Source: Bauldia sp.
GTDB taxonomy: Bacteria > Pseudomonadota > Alphaproteobacteria > Rhizobiales > Kaistiaceae
Length of the DNA: 64,000 nucleotides
Reading direction: 5' to 3'
Assembly: GCA_026126025.1 (NCBI GenBank)
Contig: JAHCJZ010000010.1
Span: forward strand, 62,001 to 126,000
The position numbers and the translations under genes were made by a program. The notes under the pieces were generated by a model. That model was not told the DNA's origin. It did not search any database and saw only the letters and a list, made by a program, of their open reading frames with translations. This document shows positions 32,772 through 41,748 of the stretch, in pieces (the stretch's first letter is position 1; every line of letters begins with the position of its first letter).

Positions 32772-34394
32772 CTAGTGCGGCGCGGTGCGAAGGACGAAGC
32801 CTTCGTCCGGCGCGACCTCGACCCGGCCGGTCAGCCTGGCGCCGTCGCGCGCGCCATGCGTCGCCGCGATCACCTCGCCGGCGAGGCCCGGCGGCAGATC
32901 GAAGGGCATGGCGTGGTGGCCGAGATTCAGGACTACCACCAGCACATGGTCGCCATAGGTCCGCTGATAGGCGAGGATGTCGCCCTCGGCGGCGAGCTCC
33001 AGATAGGCGCCGACCGACAGCGCCTCCTCCTCGCGGCGGAGCGCGATCAGCCGGCGATAGAGCGACAGGAGGGAATCGGGGTCGTTCATCGCGACCTCGA
33101 CGTTCCGGTCCTGCCAGTCGCGGGCGAGCGGCAGCCAGGGCTTCGCTTCAGTGAAACCCGCGCCGGGCGACCGGTCCCACTGCATCGGCGTGCGCGACGG
33201 GTCGCGGCCGAGGCCGAGATCGGGCTCGTTGAGCTCCCACGGATCGCGGATGTCGGCGCCGGTGACCGGCACCGGCTCCATGCCGATCTCGTCGCCATAA
33301 TAGAGCGTCGGCGTGCCGCGCAGCGTCAGGAGCAGCATCGCAGCGATCTTCGCCTGCGCCGGGCCGAGCCGCCCGGCGATCCGCGGCCGGTCATGGTTGC
33401 CGAGCACCCAGTTCGGCCAGCCGCCATCCGGCAGCGCCGCCTCGTATTCGGCGATCAGCGCGCGGATATGGCGGGCGTCCCATGCCGCCTGCAGCAGCTG
33501 GAAATTGAACGGCAGATGCGCCCCTTCGAGATTCTCGCCGTAATAGGCGACCAGCCGCTCCAGCGGCAGGTAGATCTCGCCGATCAGCACCCGGTCGCCG
33601 TCATAGGCGTCGAGCACGGCGCGGAGCTCCGCGATCACCTGGTGGATCTCCGGCTGGTCGCAGGAATAGACCTGGAGCAGGCGCTCGATCTCGGCCCGGC
33701 CCATCTCGTAGCCCGGGTTGACCGGATTATCGCGGAACTCGCCGTCCTTGATGAGGTGCCAGATCACGTCGACGCGGAAGCCGTCGACGCCGCGGTCGAG
33801 CCAGAAGCGGAGCGCATCGTGCATCGCCGCGCGAACCGCCGGGTTCCGCCAGTTGAGGTCCGGCTGCTCCTTGAGGAAGGCGTGGTAGTAGTACTGCCCC
33901 GTCGCCGCGTCGAAGGTCCAGGCGCTGCCGCCGAAATTGGAGATCCAGTTGTTCGGCACGCCGTCGTCGGGCCGCGGGTCCTTCCAGACATACCAGTCGC
34001 GCTTCGGATTATCGCGCGACGACCGGCTCTCGAGGAACCATGGGTGCTGGTTCGAGGTGTGGTTCGGCACGAAGTCGAGGATGATTCGAATGCCCGCCTC
34101 GTGCGCCGCCGCCACCAGCCGGTCGAAGTCGGCGAGCGTGCCGAAGATCGGATCGACGTCGCAATAATCGGCGACATCGTAGCCGAAATCCGCCATCGGC
34201 GAGGGGTAGAAGGGCGAGATCCAGATCGCGTCGATGCCCAGCCATTGGAGGTAGGGCAGGCGCCGGATGATGCCGGCAAGATCGCCGACGCCGTCGCCAT
34301 TGGTGTCCTGAAACGACCGCGGATAGATCTGATAGACGATCCCGCGGACCCACCATGGTGCGGGGCGATCGGCCCCCGCCGCCTCGTCGTTCAT
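32772..34394 (-). CDS. GH13 alpha-glucosidase / oligo-glucosidase
   Basis: Cytoplasmic enzyme of 540 residues expected to cleave alpha-glucosidic bonds in maltose-type or related oligosaccharides. GH13 motifs in order: IVYQIYPRSFQDTNGDGVGD, DFVPNHTS (region I), GFRVDVIWHL (region II, nucleophile Asp), IGEIYLP (region III, acid/base Glu), GNHDRPR (region IV). There is no signal peptide. ATG 34394 (MNDEAAG) is used; the longer frame to 34574 overlaps the divergent treZ. The divergent arrangement with treZ points to a glycogen/maltodextrin/trehalose context. Confidence 0.88.
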   Translation of the reverse strand: MNDEAAGADRPAPWWVRGIVYQIYPRSFQDTNGDGVGDLAGIIRRLPYLQWLGIDAIWISPFYPSPMADFGYDVADYCDVDPIFGTLADFDRLVAAAHEAGIRIILDFVPNHTSNQHPWFLESRSSRDNPKRDWYVWKDPRPDDGVPNNWISNFGGSAWTFDAATGQYYYHAFLKEQPDLNWRNPAVRAAMHDALRFWLDRGVDGFRVDVIWHLIKDGEFRDNPVNPGYEMGRAEIERLLQVYSCDQPEIHQVIAELRAVLDAYDGDRVLIGEIYLPLERLVAYYGENLEGAHLPFNFQLLQAAWDARHIRALIAEYEAALPDGGWPNWVLGNHDRPRIAGRLGPAQAKIAAMLLLTLRGTPTLYYGDEIGMEPVPVTGADIRDPWELNEPDLGLGRDPSRTPMQWDRSPGAGFTEAKPWLPLARDWQDRNVEVAMNDPDSLLSLYRRLIALRREEEALSVGAYLELAAEGDILAYQRTYGDHVLVVVLNLGHHAMPFDLPPGLAGEVIAATHGARDGARLTGRVEVAPDEGFVLRTAPH

Positions 34395-34459
34395 CGCTTC
34401 GCTCGTCCTCGCTCTGTCCGGAATGGAACGGAGAACCGGCCCTCGCGGTTCATTCTGGC

Positions 34460-36424
34460 GTGGTGACCCCGCCTCCCGCCAGTACCCGCCGCAAACGACC
34501 GCTCTCCGCCTCCCGCCGCCTGCCGGTCGGCGCCGAGCCCGTCGCCGGCGGGACGCATTTCCGCGTCTGGGCACCGTCCCGCCGGTCGGTCACGGTGGTG
34601 ATCGAAGGCGGCGAGGAGCATCCGCTGGCGCCGGAGGCCGACGGCTATTTCGCCGCGCTGGTGGGCGCGGCGAAAGCTGGCACGCGATACCGGTTCCGGC
34701 TCGACGACGCGCCCGATCTCTACCCCGATCCGGCGTCGCGCTATCAGCCGTCGGGTCCGCACGGGCCGTCCGAGGTCGTCGACCCGCGGCGGTTCAGATG
34801 GAGCGATCGCGGCTTCGCCGGGGCGGCGCTCGAAGGGCAGGTGATCTACGAGCTCCACATCGGCACCTTCACGCCGGAGGGCAGCTGGGCGGCAGCGGCA
34901 AGCCGCCTTCCCGTCCTTGCCGCGCTCGGCGTCACGCTGATCGAGATGATGCCGGTCGCCGAGTTCCCCGGCAGCTTCGGCTGGGGCTATGACGGCGTCG
35001 ACCTCTTCGCGCCGAGCCACCTTTACGGCACGCCCGACGACCTTCGCGGCTTCGTCGATGCGGCGCATGCGCTCGGCCTCGGGGTGATCCTCGACGTCGT
35101 CTACAACCACTTCGGGCCGGACGGGAACTACCTGGCGAAATTTGCGCCGGCCTACTTCACCGACCGCTACGCCAATGAATGGGGCGACGCCATCAACTTC
35201 GACGGCGACGATGCCGGCCCGGTGCGCGACTTTTTCCTCGCCAATGTCCGGATGTGGATCGCCGAGTATCATTTCGACGGGCTGCGCCTCGACGCCACCC
35301 AGGCGATCTTCGATTCCGGCCCCGACCACATCGTCGCCGCCATCGTGCGCGAGGCGCGCACGAGCGCGCGGCGGAAATCCGTGCTCGTCGTCGGCGAGAA
35401 CGAGCCGCAGGACACCGCGCTGGTGCGGCCGGCGCGGGACGGCGGCTACGGCCTTGACGCGGTGTGGAACGACGACTTCCACCATTCCGCCGTGGTCGCG
35501 ATGACCGGGCGGCGCCAAGCCTATTACAGCGACCATGCCGGCACCGCACAGGAGTTCATCGCCGCGGCCAAATACGGCTTCCTGTTCCAGGGCCAGCTCT
35601 ATGCTTGGCAGGCGAACCGCCGCGGCCGTCCCGGGCTCGACATCCCGCCCGCCCGCTTCATCACCTTCATCGAGAACCACGACCAGGTGGCCAATACCGG
35701 CCACGGCAAGCGCATCCATCAGCGCACCTCGCCGGGCCAGGCGCGGGCGATGACGGCGCTGATGCTGCTCTCGCCCGGCACGCCGATGCTGTTCCAGGGG
35801 CAGGAGTTCTGGGCGTCATCGCCCTTTCTCTATTTCGCGGACCACCAGCCCGAGCTCGCCGCCGCGATCGACGCCGGGCGACGGACCTTCCTCGCCCAGT
35901 TCCCGAGCCTTGCCGACGAGGACATGTCGGTGCGGCTCTCCAATCCCGGCGACCCGCACACCTTCGCCCGGTCGACGCTGGACTGGGGCGAGCTTGCCCG
36001 CAACGTCGAGGCCGTGGCGCTCCATCGCGACCTGATCCGGCTTCGCCGCGACACCGCGGCGTTCCGCGCGCAGCGCATGGGCGGCGTCGACGGCGTCGTG
36101 CTCGGCACCTATGCGATGACGCTTCGCTTCCTCGCCGGCGGCGACGATCGCCTGCTTCTCGTCAACCTCTCGATCGATCTCGACCTGCCGAGCATCGCCG
36201 ACCCGCTCGTCGCCCCGCCGGAGGGCCGGGTGTGGGCGATCGCATGGTCGAGCGAGGATCCGATCTATGGCGGAGGCGGCACCCCGCCCGTCGAGCACCG
36301 CGAAGGCTGGCACCTCCCCGGCCACGCCGCCATCGTCCTCGCCGCAATCCCCGCCGCCGAGGCCGACCTCCTCCCCGACCGGCCCCGCAATCCCGCGCTG
36401 ATCACGCCACCGCGCGAGGACTAG
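34460..36424 (+). CDS. treZ: Malto-oligosyltrehalose trehalohydrolase TreZ
   Basis: Enzyme of 654 residues that releases trehalose from maltooligosyl-trehalose. An N-terminal beta-domain (GTHFRVWAPSRRSVTVVIEG) precedes the GH13 barrel: VIYELHIGTFTPEG, LDVVYNHFGPDGNYL, FDGLRLDATQAI (nucleophile Asp), GENEPQ (Glu), FIENHDQVANT. GTG 34460 (or GTG 34463) is chosen because ATG 34355 would overlap the start of the divergent glucosidase gene; no strong Shine-Dalgarno decides. The partner treY, which makes the substrate, is not in the window. Confidence 0.88.
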   Translation: MVTPPPASTRRKRPLSASRRLPVGAEPVAGGTHFRVWAPSRRSVTVVIEGGEEHPLAPEADGYFAALVGAAKAGTRYRFRLDDAPDLYPDPASRYQPSGPHGPSEVVDPRRFRWSDRGFAGAALEGQVIYELHIGTFTPEGSWAAAASRLPVLAALGVTLIEMMPVAEFPGSFGWGYDGVDLFAPSHLYGTPDDLRGFVDAAHALGLGVILDVVYNHFGPDGNYLAKFAPAYFTDRYANEWGDAINFDGDDAGPVRDFFLANVRMWIAEYHFDGLRLDATQAIFDSGPDHIVAAIVREARTSARRKSVLVVGENEPQDTALVRPARDGGYGLDAVWNDDFHHSAVVAMTGRRQAYYSDHAGTAQEFIAAAKYGFLFQGQLYAWQANRRGRPGLDIPPARFITFIENHDQVANTGHGKRIHQRTSPGQARAMTALMLLSPGTPMLFQGQEFWASSPFLYFADHQPELAAAIDAGRRTFLAQFPSLADEDMSVRLSNPGDPHTFARSTLDWGELARNVEAVALHRDLIRLRRDTAAFRAQRMGGVDGVVLGTYAMTLRFLAGGDDRLLLVNLSIDLDLPSIADPLVAPPEGRVWAIAWSSEDPIYGGGGTPPVEHREGWHLPGHAAIVLAAIPAAEADLLPDRPRNPALITPPRED

Positions 36425-36459
36425 GACCAGCTGCAGGAGCGCAACCGCACCGCTTGCGG

Positions 36460-36640
36460 CTCCCTCCCCCCTTGTGGGGGAGGGGTGGGGAGGGGGGCCA
36501 CGGCCTATCCACGCGCTCGGAGCCCGATGTCCCGCTCCGCTCGCGCAATGTCGCAACCGCTGCGTTCCGACGCACCGCCGCAGGCCCTCTCCCTACCCTC
36601 CCCCATGAAGGGGGAGGGAGCTGTGTTGAGAGTCTCGCGC
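36460..36640. repeat. C/G-rich palindromic blocks between treZ and phaR
   Basis: The 323-base gap holds short palindromic blocks: CTCCCCCCTTGTGGGGGAG near 36465 and CCCTCCCCCATGAAGGGGGAGG near its end (about 36597-36619, given here by its outer parts CCCTCCC and GGGAGG). They resemble the element at 22720-22852. No gene or promoter is recognised in the gap. Confidence 0.55.
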
Positions 36641-36747
36641 GTGGACCGACGCAAGATCATTGCCCTGCCCGGCAAAATGACCGTATCGTGGCGACAAAGA
36701 GCCGCGGCGGTTCGAGAAGCCGGGGCGAGGAAACTTCGGTTGCGTCG

Positions 36748-37281
36748 ATGCCAGTCAAGGCCGAGCCGGTTGCGATCAAGAAATACGCCAACCGGCGTCT
36801 CTACAATACCGGCCGCTCCGCCTATGTGACGCTGGACGACCTCGCCGAGATGATCCGCGCCGGCGACGACTTCGTCGTCCGCGACGCGCGGTCGGGCGAG
36901 GATATCACCCGCTCGGTCCTGACCCAGATCATCGTCGAGCAGGAGGGCAAGGGTCCGCATCTCCTGCCCACCGATTTCCTCCGCGAGCTGATCCGCCTCT
37001 ATGGCGACAGCCTGCAGGCGCTGGTGCCGACCTACCTCAACCGCTCGCTCGATGCGCTGAAGCGCGAGCGAAGCCGGGTCCACGGCCATGCCGGCGCCGA
37101 AGCCGACGGGACCGCCCGTGGCGCGACGCCCTCGGAGAGGCCCACGGCGCGCGCGGCCCCGGCCGCGCATGACGACGAGGCGCTGGTGCCCGCCGATGGT
37201 CCGGGCGGCTCCGAGCTCGATCGGCTGAAGCGCCAGCTCGACAGCATGAAGGCGCAGCTCGACAAGCTGTCGGGGCTTTAG
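36748..37281 (+). CDS. phaR: Polyhydroxyalkanoate synthesis repressor PhaR
   Basis: Protein of 177 residues. The N-terminal DNA/PHB-binding domain contains the family hallmark IKKYANRRLYNTGRSAYVTL, then DLAEMIRAGDDFVVRDARSG and EDITRSVLTQIIVEQE. The C-terminal part is Pro/Ala-rich with a coiled-coil ending (LDRLKRQLDSMKAQLDKL). It represses PHB granule genes such as phasins in related bacteria. ATG 36748 puts the family domain at the very N-terminus; the Shine-Dalgarno (GAGG at 36727) is rather distant, and an upstream in-frame GTG cannot be fully excluded. No phaA, phaB or phaC lies nearby. Confidence 0.9.
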   Translation: MPVKAEPVAIKKYANRRLYNTGRSAYVTLDDLAEMIRAGDDFVVRDARSGEDITRSVLTQIIVEQEGKGPHLLPTDFLRELIRLYGDSLQALVPTYLNRSLDALKRERSRVHGHAGAEADGTARGATPSERPTARAAPAAHDDEALVPADGPGGSELDRLKRQLDSMKAQLDKLSGL

Positions 37282-37374
37282 CCGTCTTCATTTTTTCGTT
37301 GCCGCGGTTGACGACCGAGTCCGGTCCGGGTTGAGTCCGGTCAGGGAAGGGCCTGCATCAATCGGGAGGAACGG

Positions 37375-37749
37375 GTGAATTTCAGAATCGCAGCGGTCGC
37401 CACGGCCGCGCTCGCACTGACCCTCGCGCCGGCGTCGGCGCAAACCGTCATCGACAGAAGCGCCACCGAGGTCAGCCCCACCACGCTCGCCAGCATCATG
37501 ACGCTGTTCGGCCGGGCGCTGGAGGATCCCGAAGCGGCCTCGATCCGCAATCTGGAGCAGGTCGACGAGGAGGTCGCCTGCGGCGAGGTCAACGTGACCG
37601 ACACGGAAGAGGAAGGCTTCGTCCAGTTCGCCTACATCCACCTCAACAACCGCCTCGTCATCACCGCGCCCGACAGCGACGACCCGCAGAAGGTCGCCGA
37701 CAACGCCTTCGCGGCGCGGATCTGCGAGCACGGCTTCCCGACGATCTGA
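37375..37749 (+). CDS. Small secreted protein of unknown function
   Basis: Protein of 124 residues with a signal peptide (ending PASAQ) and a mature domain of about 100 residues containing two cysteines (EVACGEV and ARICEHG) that may form a disulfide. The GTG start is supported by GGGAGGA at 37364-37370. It is encoded alone. Family not recognised. Confidence 0.75.
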   Translation: MNFRIAAVATAALALTLAPASAQTVIDRSATEVSPTTLASIMTLFGRALEDPEAASIRNLEQVDEEVACGEVNVTDTEEEGFVQFAYIHLNNRLVITAPDSDDPQKVADNAFAARICEHGFPTI

Positions 37750-37790
37750 CGCGGTGCGTCGGCGGCGGACATGATCGGCGGCCGGGAGCG

Positions 37791-39503
37791 CTAGCCTGCG
37801 CTTCCGGCCGTTTCGTTCGGCAGGGCGGGAACCGGGCCGCCGCTGAGCTCGCCCTGGATGTAGTCGATGCCGTAGCTGGCGAGGATGGCGGCGGTCTCCT
37901 CGTTGCGCACCCATTCGGCCACGGTCTTCAGCGCGAAATTCCGCGCCAGGTCGGCGAGCGTGCGCACGAACAGCTGGTCGTCCGGGCTTTCCGGCAGGTT
38001 CCGAACATACTCGCCGTCGATCTTGACGAGGTCGATCTCGAGCTGGCGGAGCGTGCGGAACGAGGTGTAGCCCGCGCCGAAATCGTCGAGCGCGACCTGG
38101 CAGCCGAGCCCCTTCACCGCCGCGACGAAGCGTGCGGCTTCCTCGAGGTCGCGGATCGCCGTCGTCTCGGTGATCTCGACGGTGAGGCGGTTGGCGATAC
38201 CGGGATTGTGGCGAAGCGCGCTGGAAAGCCGCGACAGCCACGCCGGATCGGCGGCGGTGTCCGGCGTGACATTGACCGAAAGCCGCGCCGCCGGCGCGTC
38301 GCGCAGCGCGGCGATGGCAAGGTCGAGCGCGCGCTGGTCGAGGAGGCGCGACAGGCCGAGCCGCTCCGACAGCGGCATGAAGCTTGCCGCGGCGATCGTC
38401 GAACCGTCCGGCCCGTCGAGGCGCAGCAGCGCCTCGTGGAACACCGGCTGCCGCGTCGCGAGGTCGACGATCGGCTGGAAGGCGAGGCGCATCCGCTGCT
38501 CGCGCAGCGCCTGGATCAGCGAGGTCGAGAGCGCGGAATTGGCCTGGCGCGCCTCGTCGCGGCCCGGCATGTGGACATAGGCGACGAACCGGCCATAGCC
38601 GTGGGCGCGGGCCGCGGCGAGGCTCTCCTCGGCGCGCGCGGTGGCCTCGCCGATGGTCTGGGCGTGGCGCGGCAGGGCGACGCCGCCGATCGACACCGAC
38701 GCCGCGATCACCCCGCGGTCGGTGGTGACGACCTCGTCGCGGACGCAGGACAGGAAACGCTGCGCCGCGAAGGCGAGCGCGGAATCGTCGCAGTCATTGA
38801 GGATGGCGCCGAGCTTGTTGCCGCCGATGCGGCCGATCGAATCGCCGCCGCGCAGCTGCGTCTTCACCCGCTTCGCCACCACCGCCAGCACCTGGTCGGC
38901 GACGTCGAAGCCGTAGGTGTCGTTGAGGAGGCGGAAATTGTCGACCGCCACCACCAGGAACGCCGCCGGCGTGCGCAGCCGCTTGGCGTTGTCCAGCACC
39001 TCCTGCAGGCATTCGAGGAGGTGGATGCGGTTGAAGGTGCCGGTCAGCTCGTCATGGTAGGAGCGATAGGCGAGCCGGCGGTCGCGCTCATGGCGGTCGT
39101 TGATGACGCGGAGAATGCCGATGGGGCGCGCCGGGCGCTGCCCGCCATCGCCGAACCAGCGGCCGAAATCCTCCACCCAGATCGTCGGGCCGTCGGCGCC
39201 CCGCGGGCGCAGCCCGTATTCGACGTGGAACGAGACGCCGCCGCCGCGGTCCGCGGCGTCGGTGGCGACCACCGCGTCGCGGCGGCTGGAGACATTGTCG
39301 GGGTCCTGGAAGGCTGCATAGGCGCGGCCGGTGGCGAGCCGGTCGGCCGCGATGCCGAGGACGGACTCCGTATCGCCGTCCCATTTGAGGACATCGTCGT
39401 CGAGCGTCCAGCGATAGGCGACCTCCCCGACCGAGCACAGGAGGTCGAGCGTGGTGGGTTCGGCCACACGGTCGGCGTTCGGAAGGCGCACCGGCACAGC
39501 CAT
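37791..39503 (-). CDS. PAS-GGDEF-EAL c-di-GMP protein, probable phosphodiesterase
   Basis: Protein of 570 residues: an N-terminal PAS-like domain (about 10-140), GGDEF domain (about 150-310) and EAL domain (about 320-560). The GGDEF motif is GGNKL, so cyclase activity is improbable. The EAL domain keeps EALLRL, ITETTA, DDFGAGYTS, LVKIDG and an E in AEWVRNEE, although the NLSP-type motif is NVTPD. Hydrolysis of c-di-GMP is therefore likely. ATG 39503 has GGAGG upstream and gives a normal N-terminus; the longer frame to 39584 is unlikely. The window also encodes c-di-GMP-controlled cellulose synthase. Confidence 0.88.
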   Translation of the reverse strand: MAVPVRLPNADRVAEPTTLDLLCSVGEVAYRWTLDDDVLKWDGDTESVLGIAADRLATGRAYAAFQDPDNVSSRRDAVVATDAADRGGGVSFHVEYGLRPRGADGPTIWVEDFGRWFGDGGQRPARPIGILRVINDRHERDRRLAYRSYHDELTGTFNRIHLLECLQEVLDNAKRLRTPAAFLVVAVDNFRLLNDTYGFDVADQVLAVVAKRVKTQLRGGDSIGRIGGNKLGAILNDCDDSALAFAAQRFLSCVRDEVVTTDRGVIAASVSIGGVALPRHAQTIGEATARAEESLAAARAHGYGRFVAYVHMPGRDEARQANSALSTSLIQALREQRMRLAFQPIVDLATRQPVFHEALLRLDGPDGSTIAAASFMPLSERLGLSRLLDQRALDLAIAALRDAPAARLSVNVTPDTAADPAWLSRLSSALRHNPGIANRLTVEITETTAIRDLEEAARFVAAVKGLGCQVALDDFGAGYTSFRTLRQLEIDLVKIDGEYVRNLPESPDDQLFVRTLADLARNFALKTVAEWVRNEETAAILASYGIDYIQGELSGGPVPALPNETAGSAG

Positions 39504-39625
39504 GATCGCCCCGCCTCCATGAGCGGCACGGACGCCGGGCGGGGAATGGACAGGAGTGTGCCTCGCCCCCCGGCGATTGCCCAAGGAGTTGGCAGAAAGA
39601 GATTAATGCCCCGTAGCCAAAGCGT

Positions 39626-40063
39626 TTAGGGAGGCGGTATCGGCCCCGGGCCGTGATGCATGTAGCTGCCGTCCATCGTGATGTCGCGCGAGGCGTGGCG
39701 GATGGTGATGGTCACCCCGCCAAGGACATCGACCAGCGCGATGACCGTCAGGATGAAGAAGGTCGAGTTCGCCGCATCGGCCACCGCGATGAACTCGATC
39801 ACATAGACGATGAGGATGATGATCGAGACGAGGTGGTTGCCGAAGGCCGCGACATAGGTTGCCCGCAGCATCTCGGCGAGCAGCGCGATGAGACCGCCGA
39901 CCACCATCAGATCGCCGAGCGACAGCGTCCACTGGGCGTCGGAGAGGAGGCGGATCGTCGCGATCTCGTTCTCCCACACATCGGCGGCGGAGAAGAGGAT
40001 CACGATGTTGAACACGATCAGCGTGATGATCGTGTAGGGAGTGTTGCGCAGGATTCTCGCCAT
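39626..40063 (-). CDS. Small membrane protein (phosphate-starvation PsiE-like)
   Basis: Protein of 145 residues with four predicted helices (starting NTPYTIITLIVFNIVILFSAA without its last bases) and a cytoplasmic His/Pro-rich tail. The pattern LLAEMLRATYVAAFGNHLVS and the later ITIRHASRDITM resemble PsiE-like proteins, but the match is by eye and weak. ATG 40063 is preferred, with GAGGG upstream. It is adjacent to rpmF but not obviously in its operon. Confidence 0.7.
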   Translation of the reverse strand: MARILRNTPYTIITLIVFNIVILFSAADVWENEIATIRLLSDAQWTLSLGDLMVVGGLIALLAEMLRATYVAAFGNHLVSIIILIVYVIEFIAVADAANSTFFILTVIALVDVLGGVTITIRHASRDITMDGSYMHHGPGPIPPP

Positions 40064-40146
40064 CGGCCGGCCCTCTGAAGGAGGCGGCATCCTAGCGGAA
40101 ATCGGCAAGGCGGGAAGGGCGTCGCCGGGAAACCCCCGGCGATCCG

Positions 40147-40326
40147 TCAGCTCTTCGGCTCGAGCACCTGCCGGCCGCGATACATGCCGGTCTTGAGGTC
40201 GATGTGGTGCGGGCGGCGGAACTCGCCCGAATCCTTGTCCTCGACATAGACCGGCTGCTTCAGCGCATCGGCCGAGCGGCGGAAACCGCGCTTCATGCGC
40301 GAGGTCTTTCTCTTCGGAACGGCCAT
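40147..40326 (-). CDS. rpmF: 50S ribosomal protein L32
   Basis: Protein of 59 residues starting [20 protein letters not shown] and ending LEPKS, the alphaproteobacterial form of L32 with [20 protein letters not shown] in the middle. GAGGGAG precedes the ATG. The zinc-ribbon cysteines found in some other bacteria are absent, as is usual in this class. Confidence 0.96.
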   Translation of the reverse strand: MAVPKRKTSRMKRGFRRSADALKQPVYVEDKDSGEFRRPHHIDLKTGMYRGRQVLEPKS

Positions 40327-40681
40327 CTCGGCTCCCTCAACTCAAACCGGCCGGCCCGCGCCATTCCAGGCGCCGCGCCCCTGCCGTGATCGGATTTGGC
40401 GGGCGATATACAGCGTCCGCCCCGGTTTGACCAGCGCCAAGGTGGCATCAACCCGGCCTGGGTGCCGCACGCCTCCGAACGCCGACGCTCCAGCAGTATC
40501 TCCGAGGCCGCGCGTTCGAATCGCACCGGGAACATCATTTTCACCCGGCGGCGGGCGACGGGGCGAAGAGCTCCGGCGGGAAGCCGCGAGGGCCGCGGCG
40601 CACGAACGGGCATCGCGTCACGCGATTGTCACGAGCGGCCGATCATATCCGCTCTCCAGCGACAGATGGTGGGGGCGGTCC
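40327..40681. other. Gap between rpmF and phnG
   Basis: 355 bases with promoters for two divergent operons. Apart from the possible Pho box at 40615-40632, I see no gene, riboswitch or repeat. Frames crossing it in both directions are short and lack start signals. Confidence 0.5.
40615..40632 (+). promoter_or_regulatory. Possible Pho box of the phn operon
   Basis: GTCAC occurs at 40617-40621 and again at 40628-40632, 11 bases apart, with TTGTCAC in the second half. The 11-base direct-repeat spacing and GTCA core fit a PhoB site. It lies about 50 bases before phnG. Phn operons are usually PhoB-activated. Confidence 0.45.
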
Positions 40682-41155
40682 GTGACGGTCGAGCGCGCCG
40701 ATGGCGGCGGTTCCGGCGAGCGCCGCGAGGCCTTGGGCACGATCGCCCGCGCGACGCTCGACGAGCTGCGCCACACCTGGTCGCTGCTCGATCCCGAGCC
40801 GCAGCATGAATTCGTCCGCCCGCCCGAGGCCGGCATGGTGATGGTCCGCGGGCGGATCGGCGGCGGCGGCGCGCCGTTCAATCTCGGCGAGGCGACGGTG
40901 ACCCGCGCGGTCGCGCGCCTGAAGAGCGGTGCGGTCGGCTACGCCACCGTGCTCGGCCGCGACCTCCGGCGTGCGGGGTTCGCCGCGCTCCTCGACGCGG
41001 CGTGGCAGACCGAGGCCCACCGCGACCTCGTGGAGGCGGATCTCCTCGGCCCGGTTCGCGCGCGGCTCGCCGCCTCGTCGGAGCTCACCGCGCGGCGCAC
41101 CGCGGCGACCAAGGTCGCGTTCTTCACCCTGGTCCGCGGCGAGGACGAGCCATGA
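40682..41155 (+). CDS. phnG: C-P lyase subunit PhnG
   Basis: Protein of 157 residues, a core subunit of the PhnGHIJ C-P lyase complex. Contains EALGTIARATLDELRHTW, MVMVRGRIGGGGAPFNLGEA and TVTRAVARLKSGAVGYATVL, typical of PhnG. The GTG start follows GGGGGCGGT; longer frames reach into the rpmF promoter and are rejected. First gene of the operon, overlapping phnH by ATGA. Confidence 0.93.
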   Translation: MTVERADGGGSGERREALGTIARATLDELRHTWSLLDPEPQHEFVRPPEAGMVMVRGRIGGGGAPFNLGEATVTRAVARLKSGAVGYATVLGRDLRRAGFAALLDAAWQTEAHRDLVEADLLGPVRARLAASSELTARRTAATKVAFFTLVRGEDEP

Positions 41156-41745
41156 TCTCCGAGGCCGGCCTGTCGGGCGGGTTCGAGGTGCCGGTACTCG
41201 GCGCGCAGGCCGCGTTCCGCGCGCTCCTCGCGGCGCTGTCGGAGCCCGGCACCATCGTGCCGCTGACCGACATGGCCGAGCCGCCGGCGCCGCTCGGCGC
41301 CGCCGCGGGCACGATCCTGGCGACGCTCGCCGACCATGATGCCGCGGTCTTTCTCGACGAGCGGTTGCGGGTGAAGGACGTCGCCGACTGGATCGCGTTC
41401 CACACCGGCGCGCCGCTGACCGCCGACGCTGCGCTCGCGTCCTTCGCGGTGCTGTCGGCGCCGGGCACGGTGCCCCTCGCCGCCTTCGCCGAGGGCAGCC
41501 ACGACTACCCGGACCGCTCCACCACGGTGATCGTGCAGGTACCCGCGCTCGGCGGCGAGACGGCCGTCCGCCTGACCGGCCCGGGTATCAAGACGGCGCG
41601 GGAAATCGCGCTGCCGGTGGCGTCCGGCTGGCTGGCGGAGTGGCGCGCCAATCATGCGCGCTTTCCGCTCGGCGTCGATGTCGTCTTCGTGGCCGGCGAA
41701 ACCCTCCTGGGACTGCCGCGGACCACCCGGATCGGGGGAATCTGA
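41152..41745 (+). CDS. phnH: C-P lyase subunit PhnH
   Basis: Protein of 197 residues. GGFEVPVLGAQAAFRALLAA and LSEPGTIVPL are the usual start of PhnH, and the C-terminal FPLGVDVVFVAG is also conserved. It is a structural subunit of the complex that couples phosphonates to ATP-derived ribose. ATG overlaps the phnG stop. Confidence 0.93.
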   Translation: MISEAGLSGGFEVPVLGAQAAFRALLAALSEPGTIVPLTDMAEPPAPLGAAAGTILATLADHDAAVFLDERLRVKDVADWIAFHTGAPLTADAALASFAVLSAPGTVPLAAFAEGSHDYPDRSTTVIVQVPALGGETAVRLTGPGIKTAREIALPVASGWLAEWRANHARFPLGVDVVFVAGETLLGLPRTTRIGGI

Positions 41746-41748
41746 GCC

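Noticed and set aside
32289-34466. 725-codon plus-strand frame
   Set aside because: Antisense shadow of the GH13 glucosidase, beginning inside a palindromic repeat.
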